In this document: positions 8,518 to 16,772 of the stretch, in pieces | How the letters are laid out: every line of letters starts with the position of its first letter | Position numbering within the stretch: the first letter of the stretch is position 1 | NCBI GenBank assembly: GCA_903642275.1 | Contig: CAHJWK010000019.1 | Coordinates: 1 to 53,836, forward strand | Reading direction: 5' to 3' | From: Chitinophagaceae bacterium | GTDB lineage: Bacteria; Bacteroidota; Bacteroidia; Chitinophagales; Chitinophagaceae | DNA length: 53,836 nt | Position numbers and translations under genes: made by a program | Notes under the pieces: model-generated | The model's database searches: none | What the model saw: only the letters and a program-made list of their open reading frames with translations | Told to the model about the DNA's origin: nothing

Positions 8518-10911
8518 ATGATGACTCTTTACCAAAAACTGCAATTAGCCAAAAGTGAAGAAGACGTAAAAGATGCTTACATAAAAGCTTTAGGGCTTAA
8601 AGATTATTCTAAAAATCTTTACGACATACAAACTAAGGAAATATGGTTTGAGGCTAAAGACGGTTATAAGCATAGCACATACCAAATGTTTACTCAATTG
8701 TTACATTACGTGCAGCAAGCTTTTAATAAAGGTGAAGATGTACCGCCGCTTTTATGTGTGATTGATGCAAAGAAAGCTGCTATAATGAAAACAGCAGATG
8801 CAATTCCACTTATATCTAATAAAAAGCAACCCATTAAATGGGGCAAAAGTGCAAGTGGATATACGCAGGAAGCATTAGACGTTGTATCAGCTTATATTGG
8901 TACTTACCTGGTAAGTTTTAAAATAGAAACGCATGAAACAGAATTTATAAACACTATTAAAAATGCTATAAAAACCGGCGAAATCATTCGCACACAAATA
9001 ACGCCGGACAATTTAAAGCAGGTGTTTGATAAATGGGTATTGATGATAGGTAAAGAAATAAAGGGTGTGGCTGCTGAAGATTATGCCTTATTGTTTTTTG
9101 CTGATATTATGAGCGATGGTATTGTAAGCACACATGAAAACCTGCCTGCTGAATTATTACATAAAGGCAATGCACCAGTATTTAGTTTGAATGGCAAATT
9201 ATATGAGTTAGGCAGTCGTGAAGGTTACAGACAGTTTTGGGCAATCTATCATCGTCCGCCAAAAGCCGAGTATAGAAATTACTTGCTTGAAAGAAAGGAT
9301 AGTCTTATTCCGCTTGACGAACGCAGCTTTAAAGGCGCATACTACACACCGTTAACCGTAGTGGATAAAGCGTATGATAAACTCACAGAAACATTGGGCA
9401 ATAACTGGCAGAAAGAATATATAGTTTGGGATATGTGTTGTGGCGTTGGTAATCTTGAAGTAAAGCACAGCAACGCACGCAATGTTTTTATGAGCACATT
9501 AGATAATGAAGATGTTGATATAATGAGAGCTACTAAAACATGTGTTGCAGCTACCCGTTTTCAATATGATTATTTGAATGATGACATTACTGATGATGGC
9601 AACATAGATTACTCTCTCACAAATAAAATTCCAAGCGCATTACGCAAAGCAATTGCTGAAAAGAAAAAGATTTTGGTTTTGATGAATCCACCTTACGCTG
9701 AATCAAGGGCAGGAGTAGGAAGTAATAGTAAATTAGGTGTTGCTAAAACAAAATTAGCAGCTACAGCAATAGAAAAATTTGGAAAGGCGAGTAATGAACT
9801 TTATACTCAGTTTGTAGCGAGAATAGCTATTGAAATTCCGACGGCAACACTTGCAATGTTTAGCACATTAAAATATATCATTTCTCCAACGCTTACTGAA
9901 TTTAGAAATAGTTGGAACGCAAAGTATTTAGATGGTTTTGTAGTTCATAGTCGAGCATTCGATGGCATCAACGGAGATTTTCCAATTGGTTTTTTAATTT
10001 GGAAAACAAATCAAACGTCTAAAACGAAACAGCAAATCTCAATGATTGAAGCAGAAGTTTTTGATAAAAATGCAAAGCCTATTGGAGAAAAAAAATTTTA
10101 TGTTTTACCAAATATTGTTCTTCTAACGAATTGGATAAAGCGTCCTCGAACAAACAAGACAGAAGTTATTCCATTAAAAAATGCAATAATTCCAGCAACT
10201 TCGACGAAGGATTTAAGAGGCACTAAATGGTCTGACAACGCGATTGCATTTTTTTGGAGTAAGAGCAACGATGTTCAACATGCAAATCAAACTGCTTTTT
10301 TTTCATCTGGTTTTGGTGATGGTCATGGCATCTTTATTAATGAAAAAAATTTATTAGAAACTGTAATAGTATTTGCTGTAAGAAGATTAATCAAGCCAAC
10401 ATGGCTAAATGATAGAGATCAATTCCTACAACCTACACAATCACTTTCAGAAGAATTTAAAACTGATTGTTTAATATGGATGTTATTTAATGGAAGCAAT
10501 CTTACTGCAAGTGCTAACGACTTAGAATGGAATGGAAAACATTGGAGCATCGTTAATCATTTCATTCCTTTTACAGAAGAAAAAGTAAATGCACCGGAAC
10601 GTTTTGAAAGTGATTTCATGGTACAATATTTAGCTGATAAAATCTTAAGCAAAGAAGCGCAACAGGTATTAGCAGAAGGTAAAAAATTATGGCAGGCATA
10701 TTTTGCACATGTAGATGTACATACTGTAAGAGATGAATTAAAATTAAACAGAGCGGATGTTGGCTGGTATCAAATAAGAAAAGCGTTACAAGCTCGAAAT
10801 AACAGCGGAGATGTTCCTTTTGTATCATTTAAATCGCTTGAAGAAGCTTATAAAATACTTACGGAAAAACTGCAACCACAAGTATATGAATTAGGGTTTT
10901 TGAAGAATTGA
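8518..10911 (+). CDS. Type IIG-like restriction-modification enzyme, adenine-N6 methyltransferase
   Basis: This 797-residue protein has a SAM-binding motif I at Asp305 (WDMCCGVGNLE) and a catalytic NPPY at 390-393, the order of a gamma-type N6-adenine methyltransferase. Near the N-terminus, Asp36 and Glu45-Ala-Lys47 fit a PD-(D/E)xK nuclease signature (inference). Residues 520-797 are a likely target-recognition and helical region. Nuclease, methylase and recognition in one chain is the type IIG plan. A five-gene cluster on the same strand follows. The start is the first ATG of two (8518 or 8521). It could instead be a stand-alone methylase. Confidence 0.8.
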   Translation: MMTLYQKLQLAKSEEDVKDAYIKALGLKDYSKNLYDIQTKEIWFEAKDGYKHSTYQMFTQLLHYVQQAFNKGEDVPPLLCVIDAKKAAIMKTADAIPLISNKKQPIKWGKSASGYTQEALDVVSAYIGTYLVSFKIETHETEFINTIKNAIKTGEIIRTQITPDNLKQVFDKWVLMIGKEIKGVAAEDYALLFFADIMSDGIVSTHENLPAELLHKGNAPVFSLNGKLYELGSREGYRQFWAIYHRPPKAEYRNYLLERKDSLIPLDERSFKGAYYTPLTVVDKAYDKLTETLGNNWQKEYIVWDMCCGVGNLEVKHSNARNVFMSTLDNEDVDIMRATKTCVAATRFQYDYLNDDITDDGNIDYSLTNKIPSALRKAIAEKKKILVLMNPPYAESRAGVGSNSKLGVAKTKLAATAIEKFGKASNELYTQFVARIAIEIPTATLAMFSTLKYIISPTLTEFRNSWNAKYLDGFVVHSRAFDGINGDFPIGFLIWKTNQTSKTKQQISMIEAEVFDKNAKPIGEKKFYVLPNIVLLTNWIKRPRTNKTEVIPLKNAIIPATSTKDLRGTKWSDNAIAFFWSKSNDVQHANQTAFFSSGFGDGHGIFINEKNLLETVIVFAVRRLIKPTWLNDRDQFLQPTQSLSEEFKTDCLIWMLFNGSNLTASANDLEWNGKHWSIVNHFIPFTEEKVNAPERFESDFMVQYLADKILSKEAQQVLAEGKKLWQAYFAHVDVHTVRDELKLNRADVGWYQIRKALQARNNSGDVPFVSFKSLEEAYKILTEKLQPQVYELGFLKN

Positions 10912-10959
10912 TTGTTATTTAATTTGCAATGCAATTGAGAAATTGAATAAATAAAATGT

Positions 10960-12115
10960 ATGACGGCTGCTGAAGAAGAAAAGTTTTGGGCTTCCCAAAG
11001 ACCCGAGTCTCGAGTTAAAGCTTTACTAGTAAGCGATTATTTTCCTCAATATTGTCGTATTGTTGATCGGGGAAAAGGTGAAGGATTTGCTTACATCGAT
11101 CTTTGGGCAGGAAGAGGAAAATATGGAGACGGAAATCTTTCTACACCATTATTACTTGCAGATATCATTGCTAAAGATGTATACTTAAAAGAAAAGATAA
11201 CGTTCGCTTTTAATGATTTAAATAACATTGAAATTTTAAAAAAGAATTTTAAAGACCGATACGGCGATCAAACATTTGCAAAAAAACCACGTTGGGGAAA
11301 TTATGATGTTGAGAAGTCTGAAGTTATAAAAAAATATTTTAATAAAATACACAACACGGACAAGGTTAACAATCCAACTTTACTTTTTTTTGATCCTTTT
11401 GGTTATGCTGGTATTGATACTTTAGGTCTTGCAAATTTTTTAAAGCCGTGGGGGAAATGAACTTTTTTTGTTTTTAAATGTAAATCGTGTTGTTCCTGCA
11501 CTAACAAATCCAAAAGTTCAAGAACATATTGATTTTATGTTTCCAACACAAAAAGCGGAAGTAGTTAAACAGGTTAGGTCTGCAACAAACGATGAGAAAA
11601 GAGTTTCAATTCTTTTAAAGAATCTTGAATTGGAGTTTAGAAAAATTATTGGTGATAAGCTTATTACCTGTGCTTTTAAATTTATGGAAAATGGTGCTAA
11701 GAAGACATCTCATTTAATTATCCATTTTACAAAGCATCCAAAAGGCTTTAAGTTAGTTAAGCAAGTGTTTTATGATTATGATAATATTGGTGCTGTATTA
11801 AATGCCGATGGCACTTTTACCTTTGATGCAAAGAAAGCGTACCCAACCGGTATCATTGATTTTTCAATGGATGATAATCACATTAATCTTGCTGAAGACC
11901 TTTCAAAAAAATATGCTGGCAAACAACTTTCTGCTGCCATTTTAATTGACATGCATCAGGCAAATAGTAAATATGCACCCACGCATTACGTGAAAGCTTT
12001 ACGCTTGTTACATGACCAGGGTAGGTTGCAAGCAACTTTTACAGATTCAGATAAAGTTCAACATAAAGTTTCAATACTTCCTTCAACAACTTGTATTCTT
12101 AAATTTCCAAACTAA
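10960..12115 (+). pseudogene. tcmP: Three-Cys-motif partner protein TcmP, frameshifted
   Basis: Two frames together make one TcmP-like protein (TIGR04474) of about 384 residues. The first (10960-11460) carries YIDLWAGRGKY and LLFFDPFGYAG and stops just after KPWGK. The second resumes as ELFLFLNVNRVVPALTNP. Removing one G from the run of five at 11450-11454 restores a single frame, reading KPWGNELFLFLNVN. The TTG at 11468 is unlikely to be a true start. TcmP is known only as the neighbour of three-Cys-motif proteins, and that partner follows at once. Real mutation and a homopolymer error cannot be told apart here. Confidence 0.8.
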
Positions 12116-12116
12116 A

Positions 12117-12851
12117 TTGGCACAATCACACATAGAATGGACTGAAATGACATGGAATCCAACTACTGGATGCAATAAGATTTCTGCAGGTTGTAAGTTC
12201 TGCTATGCAGAAGTAATGTCGAAGAGATTAAAAGCAATGGGACAAACAAAATACTCTAATGGGTTTAAGCTTACTCTTCATGAGGATGCTTTAAACATAC
12301 CTTATACTTGGAAACAACCCAAGATCGTATTTGTAAATTCTATGAGCGACTTATTTCATAAAGACGTTCCATTTGCATTTCTTAAAAAGGTGTTTAAAGT
12401 TATGAATGATTGTCCGCAACATGTTTTTCAGGTTTTAACTAAGCGAAGCGACATTCTTTTAAAATATAATAACAAACTTAAGTGGACTCACAATATATGG
12501 ATGGGAGTTTCAGTCGAGAATCAAAAGGTAATGCATCGAATAGATGATTTGAGTCAAACAAGTGCATTGGTAAAATTCTTATCATGTGAACCTCTTATAG
12601 GACCTTTACCCAAAATGAATTTAAAAAATATAAATTGGGTAATAGTTGGTGGTGAAAGTGGAAGAACACCAAGACCCATGAATGAAGACTGGGTATTAGA
12701 CATTTTAGATCAATGCGATGCAGCTGATGTCAAATTTTTCTTTAAACAATGGGGCGGTACAAATAAGAAAAAAACAGGGAGAACTTTACTAAATAAAACA
12801 TGGGATGAAATGCCGGAAACTTTTAGAATTATGGAACAAGAAGAAGAATAA
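12117..12851 (+). CDS. Three-Cys-motif phage Gp37/Gp68 family protein (DUF5131)
   Basis: This 244-residue protein starts at TTG 12117, one base after the TcmP stop. That start gives the conserved opening [18 protein letters not shown], whereas any ATG is either far upstream inside tcmP or inside this motif. The three cysteines are Cys19, Cys26 and Cys29 (C-x6-C-x2-C, GCKFCYAE), likely holding a metal or Fe-S cluster. Other family motifs are [25 protein letters not shown] and VIVGGESG. The family resembles radical SAM proteins and is paired with TcmP; the reaction is unknown. Confidence 0.85.
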   Translation: MAQSHIEWTEMTWNPTTGCNKISAGCKFCYAEVMSKRLKAMGQTKYSNGFKLTLHEDALNIPYTWKQPKIVFVNSMSDLFHKDVPFAFLKKVFKVMNDCPQHVFQVLTKRSDILLKYNNKLKWTHNIWMGVSVENQKVMHRIDDLSQTSALVKFLSCEPLIGPLPKMNLKNINWVIVGGESGRTPRPMNEDWVLDILDQCDAADVKFFFKQWGGTNKKKTGRTLLNKTWDEMPETFRIMEQEEE

Positions 12852-12866
12852 TCGTTTATTGAAATT

Positions 12867-13259
12867 ATGACAACCAAAATAGAACCGCGACTTATAATTT
12901 TAGAAGCAGTAAAAAACTATTTAGATTATGAGATATTTAATAGGTTGCAACATGAACTTTATTATAATTATAATAGACGAGACTTTGAGTTTATAAAAAC
13001 CATACAGAAATATTTTGATTTTAATTCATTTAATAAAAATCCAAAGAATCCAGAAGATGCCTGGCTTTTTAATTATTTGATGTATGAAACAAAAAGGAGT
13101 AAAAATCAAAATTCTTTAAAAATTGGTGAGCAAATTTATTTTGTTGGTAATCTTCCAAAGAGAGGTTTAATTGTTAGGTATAAAAACTTTTTAGAATCCA
13201 TACCAAATCGAATACCTTTTAAATTCAATATAACAAATGCTTCAACCAAAATTTTTTAA
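12867..13259 (+). CDS. Hypothetical protein of the restriction-modification-like cassette
   Basis: A 130-residue protein I do not recognise. It starts 15 bases after the three-Cys gene and its stop overlaps the next start by one base, so it belongs to the same transcript. It has no signal peptide or membrane helix. The N-terminal half is helical and rich in Tyr/Phe/Asn, and the C-terminal half (GEQIYFVGNLPKRG) looks beta-rich. Its codons seem more AT-rich than those of the flanking chromosome genes, which fits transfer with the cassette. Confidence 0.6.
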   Translation: MTTKIEPRLIILEAVKNYLDYEIFNRLQHELYYNYNRRDFEFIKTIQKYFDFNSFNKNPKNPEDAWLFNYLMYETKRSKNQNSLKIGEQIYFVGNLPKRGLIVRYKNFLESIPNRIPFKFNITNASTKIF

Positions 13260-13510
13260 TGAAAGGAAAAATATTATTTAAAGGAAATTTCGAAATAGAA
13301 AACCAATTATCTCAAATTGAAGTTTATTTGCTTTATAATAATCAACAAGACGTTAGGTATAGGTGCGTAATTAACAAAAAAATTTCTTACGAAGTATCAA
13401 AAGGATTTGAAGGTGAATGGTTTGATTCAGAGGATGGTTCTATCACAAATATTAGTGAGAAATTAGGAAACATAATAGATGAAAATTATGATGCTCCAAA
13501 TGCAGTATAA
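13259..13510 (+). CDS. Small hypothetical protein, last gene of the cassette
   Basis: An 83-residue protein without recognised domain. Its ATG overlaps the previous stop (TAATG), a sign of translational coupling. The sequence is acidic, with short beta-like strands (EVYLLYNN, VRYRCVINKK) and a Ser/Asp-rich middle. No signal peptide is seen. Immediately after its stop the DNA turns into the rearranged repeat region, so this gene marks the right edge of the cassette. Confidence 0.6.
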   Translation: MKGKILFKGNFEIENQLSQIEVYLLYNNQQDVRYRCVINKKISYEVSKGFEGEWFDSEDGSITNISEKLGNIIDENYDAPNAV

Positions 13511-13567
13511 GTATTGACTACTTCCTCGTCCACCATCATCTCCTGCTAAGAAACAATATATTAAACG

Positions 13568-13743
13568 TTATTTTCCTTCACTATCCTTCTCCTCATTCAA
13601 CCATCCCGCCTGTTTGGCAAAAATCAGTAAGCAGGTAGTGTTGTGTGTGCCTGTTTTTTGTAAGAGGTGGTTGCGGTAGTTCTCAGCGGTTCTTTTGCCA
13701 ATAAACAAAGCATTAGCTATTTGTTTGGTGGTAAAACCTTTAT
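13568..13743 (-). pseudogene. 3' fragment of a LuxR-type response regulator
   Basis: About 176 bases match the last 58 codons of the intact response regulator at 17653-18324 without visible gaps and with scattered substitutions, including the same stop codon region. It covers the end of the helix-turn-helix (RTAENYRNHLLQ) and the C-terminal tail. Beyond 13743 the match breaks into a repeat that is also found near 16497. It is a dead duplicate left by a rearrangement, not a gene. It fills most of the gap between the cassette and the tandem units. Confidence 0.85.
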
Positions 13744-13892
13744 CAAAGCGGGGTCTTCAATGAAGAGCCTTGCGCAAGGCTGAAACCCTGCGTTGCCAAA
13801 ACCACAACTGCCTGGTAATTTAGATAATTCTACCTTTAAAAAAGCAGTAAGGAAGAAGGCAAAAGTGTGAGTAAGGGTTTGTTTGATTAAGC
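13744..13892. repeat. Direct repeat shared with 16497-16647
   Basis: Starting at a CGGGGTCTTCAATGAAG segment, this stretch matches 16497-16647 nearly base for base. The copy includes the perfect palindrome AGCCTTGCGCAAGGCT at 13766-13781, then a shared run through TAAAAAAGCAGTAAGGAAG. The match continues into the neighbouring palindrome (13893 and 16648). The two copies flank the tandem units and the gene at 15141-16301, as homologous recombination or segmental duplication would leave them. Confidence 0.85.
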
Positions 13893-13974
13893 GTCATTGC
13901 GAGGAGGAACGACGAAGCAATCTGCATGAAACATCAAATAAATCATTAGATTGCTTCGTTGCACTCGCAATGAC
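13893..13974. repeat. Palindromic REP-like element, copy 1
   Basis: The element opens with GTCATTGCGAG and closes with CTCGCAATGAC, with inner arms AGCAATCT and AGATTGCT. It can fold into a long cruciform or hairpin. Related copies are at 14338, 14783 (cut short) and 16648. Confidence 0.9.
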
Positions 13975-14024
13975 GAACGCTTTGCACCCGCAATAACGAA
14001 TGCTTCGTTTGCAATAACGTTTAT

Positions 14025-14323
14025 ATGACTAAAGGTGGTACTGTTTATATGATGGCAAGTTTAAATAATGAAGCGTTATATACTGGTGTAACATCTGATT
14101 TAATTGCACGAGTTCAGGAGCATAAAAATAAAGTGCGTGATTTTTCTTTCACATCTAAATACAACTGTGTAAAGCTGGTGTATTATAATCTTTTTCTACG
14201 ATTGATGAAGCAATAATGGAAGAAAAACGCATTAAAGGTGGAAGCAGGAAGAAAAAAGAAATTTTAGTCAATTCCATGAACCCTGAATGGAAAGATTTAT
14301 GGGAGGAAGTCAGGAACTGGTAA
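14025..14323 (+). pseudogene. GIY-YIG nuclease domain gene, frameshifted, copy 1
   Basis: The frame encodes the opening of a small GIY-YIG protein: GGTVYMMASLNNEALYTGVT contains the two signature strands, followed by the Arg/Glu helix IARVQEHK. It stops early after LVYYNLFLRLMKQ. Adding one T to the T5 run near 14191-14195 restores the family's normal ending: STIDEAIMEEKRIKGGSRKK, then a tail with SMNPEWKDLWEEV. The full protein would be 99 residues. The family is widespread in Bacteroidota; its members are single-strand or junction nucleases by relation, not proven here. Confidence 0.85.
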
Positions 14324-14337
14324 AGCAGATTGGTGTC

Positions 14338-14419
14338 GTCATTGCGAGGAGGAACGACGAAGCAATCTGCATGAAACATCAAATAAATCAATAGATTGCT
14401 TCGTTGCACTCGCAATGAC
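14338..14419. repeat. Palindromic REP-like element, copy 2
   Basis: It is the same as copy 1 except for one base near the centre. It opens unit 2 of the tandem duplication and follows the first GIY-YIG stop by 14 bases. Confidence 0.9.
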
Positions 14420-14469
14420 GAACGCTTTGCACCCGCAATAACGAATGCTTCGTTTGCAATAACGTTTAT

Positions 14470-14768
14470 ATGACTAAAGGTGGTACTGTTTATATGATGG
14501 CAAGTTTAAATAATGAAGCGTTATATACTGGTGTAACATCTGATTTAATTGCACGAGTTCAGGAGCATAAAAATAAAGTGCGTGATTTTTCTTTCACATC
14601 TAAATACAACTGTGTAAAGCTGGTGTATTATAATCTTTTTCTACGATTGATGAAGCAATAATGGAAGAAAAACGCATTAAAGGTGGAAGCAGGAAGAAAA
14701 AAGAAATTTTAGTCAATTCCATGAACCCTGAATGGAAAGATTTATGGGAGGAAGTCAGGAACTGGTAA
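14470..14768 (+). pseudogene. GIY-YIG nuclease domain gene, frameshifted, copy 2
   Basis: It appears identical to the copy at 14025, including the missing T in the homopolymer, so the duplication came after the frameshift, or one copy overwrote the other. The readable frame ends after 63 residues; the restored frame would give 99. An alternative is that the short form is expressed on purpose, but it lacks the conserved C-terminal half. Confidence 0.85.
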
Positions 14769-14782
14769 AGCAGATTGGTGTC

Positions 14783-14846
14783 GTCATTGCGAGGAGGAAT
14801 GACGAAGCAATCTGCATGAAACATAAAATAAATCATTAGATTGCTT
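14783..14846. repeat. Palindromic REP-like element, copy 3, truncated
   Basis: The left arm and centre match the other copies; the right arm breaks after AGATTGCTT. The following 290 bases up to the gene at 15141 hold only degenerate pieces of similar sequence (for example CATTGCGAGATTAATCTG near 14905) and no gene. Confidence 0.8.
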
Positions 14847-15140
14847 TCCTTTTTCCTTTACTTCTTCGCAATGTCTCTTAGCTAAGCAATGTGTGTGAGC
14901 AGGACATTGCGAGATTAATCTGAATGCATCAGCAGTAAAATATTATTCAGCTTCCTTCGCATGGTTTTCGTAAAGGCTTCCTTTTTCCGCAATGTATCTT
15001 TCGCAAAGAATAAGCGCAGGCAAAGGACATTATGATTTCTTGTATACAATTCTGTCAGATCAATTTGCTTTACTGCATAAACCAGTTACAGTATAAACAA
15101 GCATAAATAAAAGATGCTGCCTTAATAAAAGATGCGGAGG

Positions 15141-16301
15141 CTATAACGTTTCTGTAAAATAAATAAAATTGTCCACTGCTTTTTCATCTTTGCCATTTTG
15201 CAGGTTTATAAACTCACGGAGATTTTTAAATTCAGGTGCAAAGTGATAACCATTGTCTGAAAAATTCTTAAAGCCGTTTAAGGGGCCGTTTCTTTGTTTT
15301 TCCACGGCTTTTGATAATGCGATACGCATACTTCTAACTGGGCTTTGTTCGCGGTTAAACACTTCAGTATCACAGGCAATAATGCGGCTTAAATTTTTTA
15401 GCAACAAGCCATTCTTCAATTCAAGTGCAACAGCAAACCCATAATGGATGCTTGCAAATAAATTTCTAAGCAGATCACTTTTATAATCCTTTTCATCTAT
15501 TGCGGTGTAGCTGCAATCATCAAATGTTTTCAGCGCTTCATCCTGTTCATCAAGGTAGCAAAGACAAAAAGCTAACTTGCACTTTGCCGCCATCCGGTCA
15601 AACTCTGCAAAAGCAGTATTTTCTGTAACTGCCGTAATGCGGCTAAGAATTTCTATTGCTTTTTGTATTCCCCTTCCTTTTTCAACCGAAGAAATATCCG
15701 GTAACATCATTTTGCTCATAAGCGCTGTTGACCAGTCAAAACAACACCAGCGTTGCGTTTGTTTGTCAATGTCTCCCCAAGCAGTTTCAAAGTATTCGTC
15801 AGCCATATCAAATTTAAATACAGCGGTTGCCATTTTTCCTTTCAGCAAAGAAACAATTCCAAATAAATGTTTGGTGTTTTTATAGTGTTCAGGAGTTTCG
15901 GTTGCCAGTATCTCATCCATTCTGAAAAAATCACTTTCTGAAATAATGCGCTCTAAATAATTAACCAGGTCCTGTGCGCTGAATGGTTCATCAGCACCCG
16001 GTGGTACAGTGGTTTTATAAGGCCCGTAATCCTGCACTTTAAAACCACTTTCTGCCTGCCCGATATTTTTTAAATGAAAAAGAACGTTGGTGTCGTTAAC
16101 CATATTAAGATCGGTTCCGGGAGGAAATAATTCAAGTAGTGTAATTAATTCGGCTGAGTTGGGTGAGATGGTTATTTTACTGCCTGTGGTTATTTCATCA
16201 GGTTTTACGGATACGGTTACTTCCAACACTCCTTTACCAAAATTAATGAGTCGCAACCGTGTATCAGGTATCCATTTATGATAATCGAGTGGCATGGTCA
16301 T
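15141..16301 (-). CDS. Hypothetical protein with TPR-like helical repeats
   Basis: A 386-residue cytoplasmic protein I do not recognise. Residues 1-110 form a beta-rich head (LRLINFGKGVLEVTVSVKPD). Residues about 120-386 are helical in TPR/SEL1-like fashion, for example LFGIVSLLKGKMATAVFKFD and KLAFCLCYLDEQDEALKTFD. No catalytic motif is visible. It lies between the tandem GIY-YIG units and a second copy of the flanking repeat, so it may have moved with them. Two ATGs (16301 and 16295) are possible starts. Confidence 0.6.
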   Translation of the reverse strand: MTMPLDYHKWIPDTRLRLINFGKGVLEVTVSVKPDEITTGSKITISPNSAELITLLELFPPGTDLNMVNDTNVLFHLKNIGQAESGFKVQDYGPYKTTVPPGADEPFSAQDLVNYLERIISESDFFRMDEILATETPEHYKNTKHLFGIVSLLKGKMATAVFKFDMADEYFETAWGDIDKQTQRWCCFDWSTALMSKMMLPDISSVEKGRGIQKAIEILSRITAVTENTAFAEFDRMAAKCKLAFCLCYLDEQDEALKTFDDCSYTAIDEKDYKSDLLRNLFASIHYGFAVALELKNGLLLKNLSRIIACDTEVFNREQSPVRSMRIALSKAVEKQRNGPLNGFKNFSDNGYHFAPEFKNLREFINLQNGKDEKAVDNFIYFTETL

Positions 16302-16310
16302 GTTTTACAG

Positions 16311-16318
16311 CAAATCTA
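16311..16318 (-). promoter_or_regulatory. -7 box (TAGATTTG) for the TPR-like gene
   Basis: On the minus strand TAGATTTG fits TAnnTTTG and lies 9 bases before the ATG at 16301, giving a very short leader. No clear -33 is seen. Confidence 0.35.
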
Positions 16319-16434
16319 AACAAGTAAATTTTTTGTTGACTTCTGGCGGCTTAGACGGTTCTTAAAGTATTTATACAATTAAACATTTTGCAGAGATAAT
16401 TACACAAGTATTTTCTGTTGCAGCAGGGTTTTTG

Positions 16435-16647
16435 CAGCAAAGCCGTAAGCAAGGCTTAAACCCTGCGTTATTTCCCTTCACCATCCTTTTCCTCATTTTA
16501 TCAAAACGGGGTCTTCAATGAAGAGCCTTGCAAGGCTGAGACCCTGCGTTGCAAAAACCACAACTGCCTGGTAATTCAGATGATTCTACCTTTAAAAAAG
16601 CAGTAAGGAAGAAGGCAAAGTGTGAGTAAGGGTTTGTTTGATTGAGC
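16435..16647. repeat. Intergenic repeat cluster, second copy of the 13744 repeat
   Basis: This gap holds a 50-base piece similar to the sequence just 3' of the response regulator at 17653 (AAACCCTGCGTTATTTCCC), then the copy of 13744-13892 from 16497 on. It includes the palindrome AGCCTTGCAAGGCT at 16524-16537. No gene is present between 16302 and 16772. Confidence 0.8.
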
Positions 16648-16729
16648 GTCATTGCGAGGAGGCACGACAAAGCAATCTGCATGAAACATCAATTAAATCA
16701 TTAGATTGCTTCATTTTGCTCACAATGAC
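16648..16729. repeat. Palindromic REP-like element, copy 4
   Basis: This is the same element as at 13893 with several substitutions (GGCACGACAA instead of GGAACGACGA). The right arm is degraded (TTCATTTTGCTCACAATGAC). It sits just before the gene at 16773, where it creates a false N-terminal extension in that frame. Confidence 0.85.
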
Positions 16730-16772
16730 ATTGGATTATTCAACTGTTTATTGTTCACTTAAAAAAATAAAT

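Larger units (their letters stand above)
13893..14782. repeat. Two tandem 445-bp units (palindrome plus GIY-YIG gene)
   Basis: Unit 1 is 13893-14337 and unit 2 is 14338-14782, with a constant offset of 445 bases. I noticed only one difference (ATCATTAG in unit 1, ATCAATAG in unit 2). Each holds a REP-like palindrome followed by a GIY-YIG reading frame. A third palindrome starts at 14783 and is cut off near 14846. No transposase is present. Confidence 0.9.

Noticed and set aside
11468-12115. Separate gene starting at TTG 11468
   Set aside because: The sequence is the C-terminal half of TcmP, in the right order and position; one base explains the split.
12170-12210. Radical SAM CxxxCxxC cluster in the three-Cys protein
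   Set aside because: The spacing is C-x6-C-x2-C, so it is not the canonical radical SAM motif; only a resemblance is claimed.
13893-14782. Insertion sequence
   Set aside because: No transposase is encoded, and no target-site duplication is visible; the unit is a tandem palindrome plus a nuclease-like gene.
16638-16772. N-terminal extension of the TPR protein (residues HCEEARQSNLHE...)
   Set aside because: This is the REP-like palindrome read in frame; such peptides appear wherever the element is translated. The signal peptide begins at 16773.
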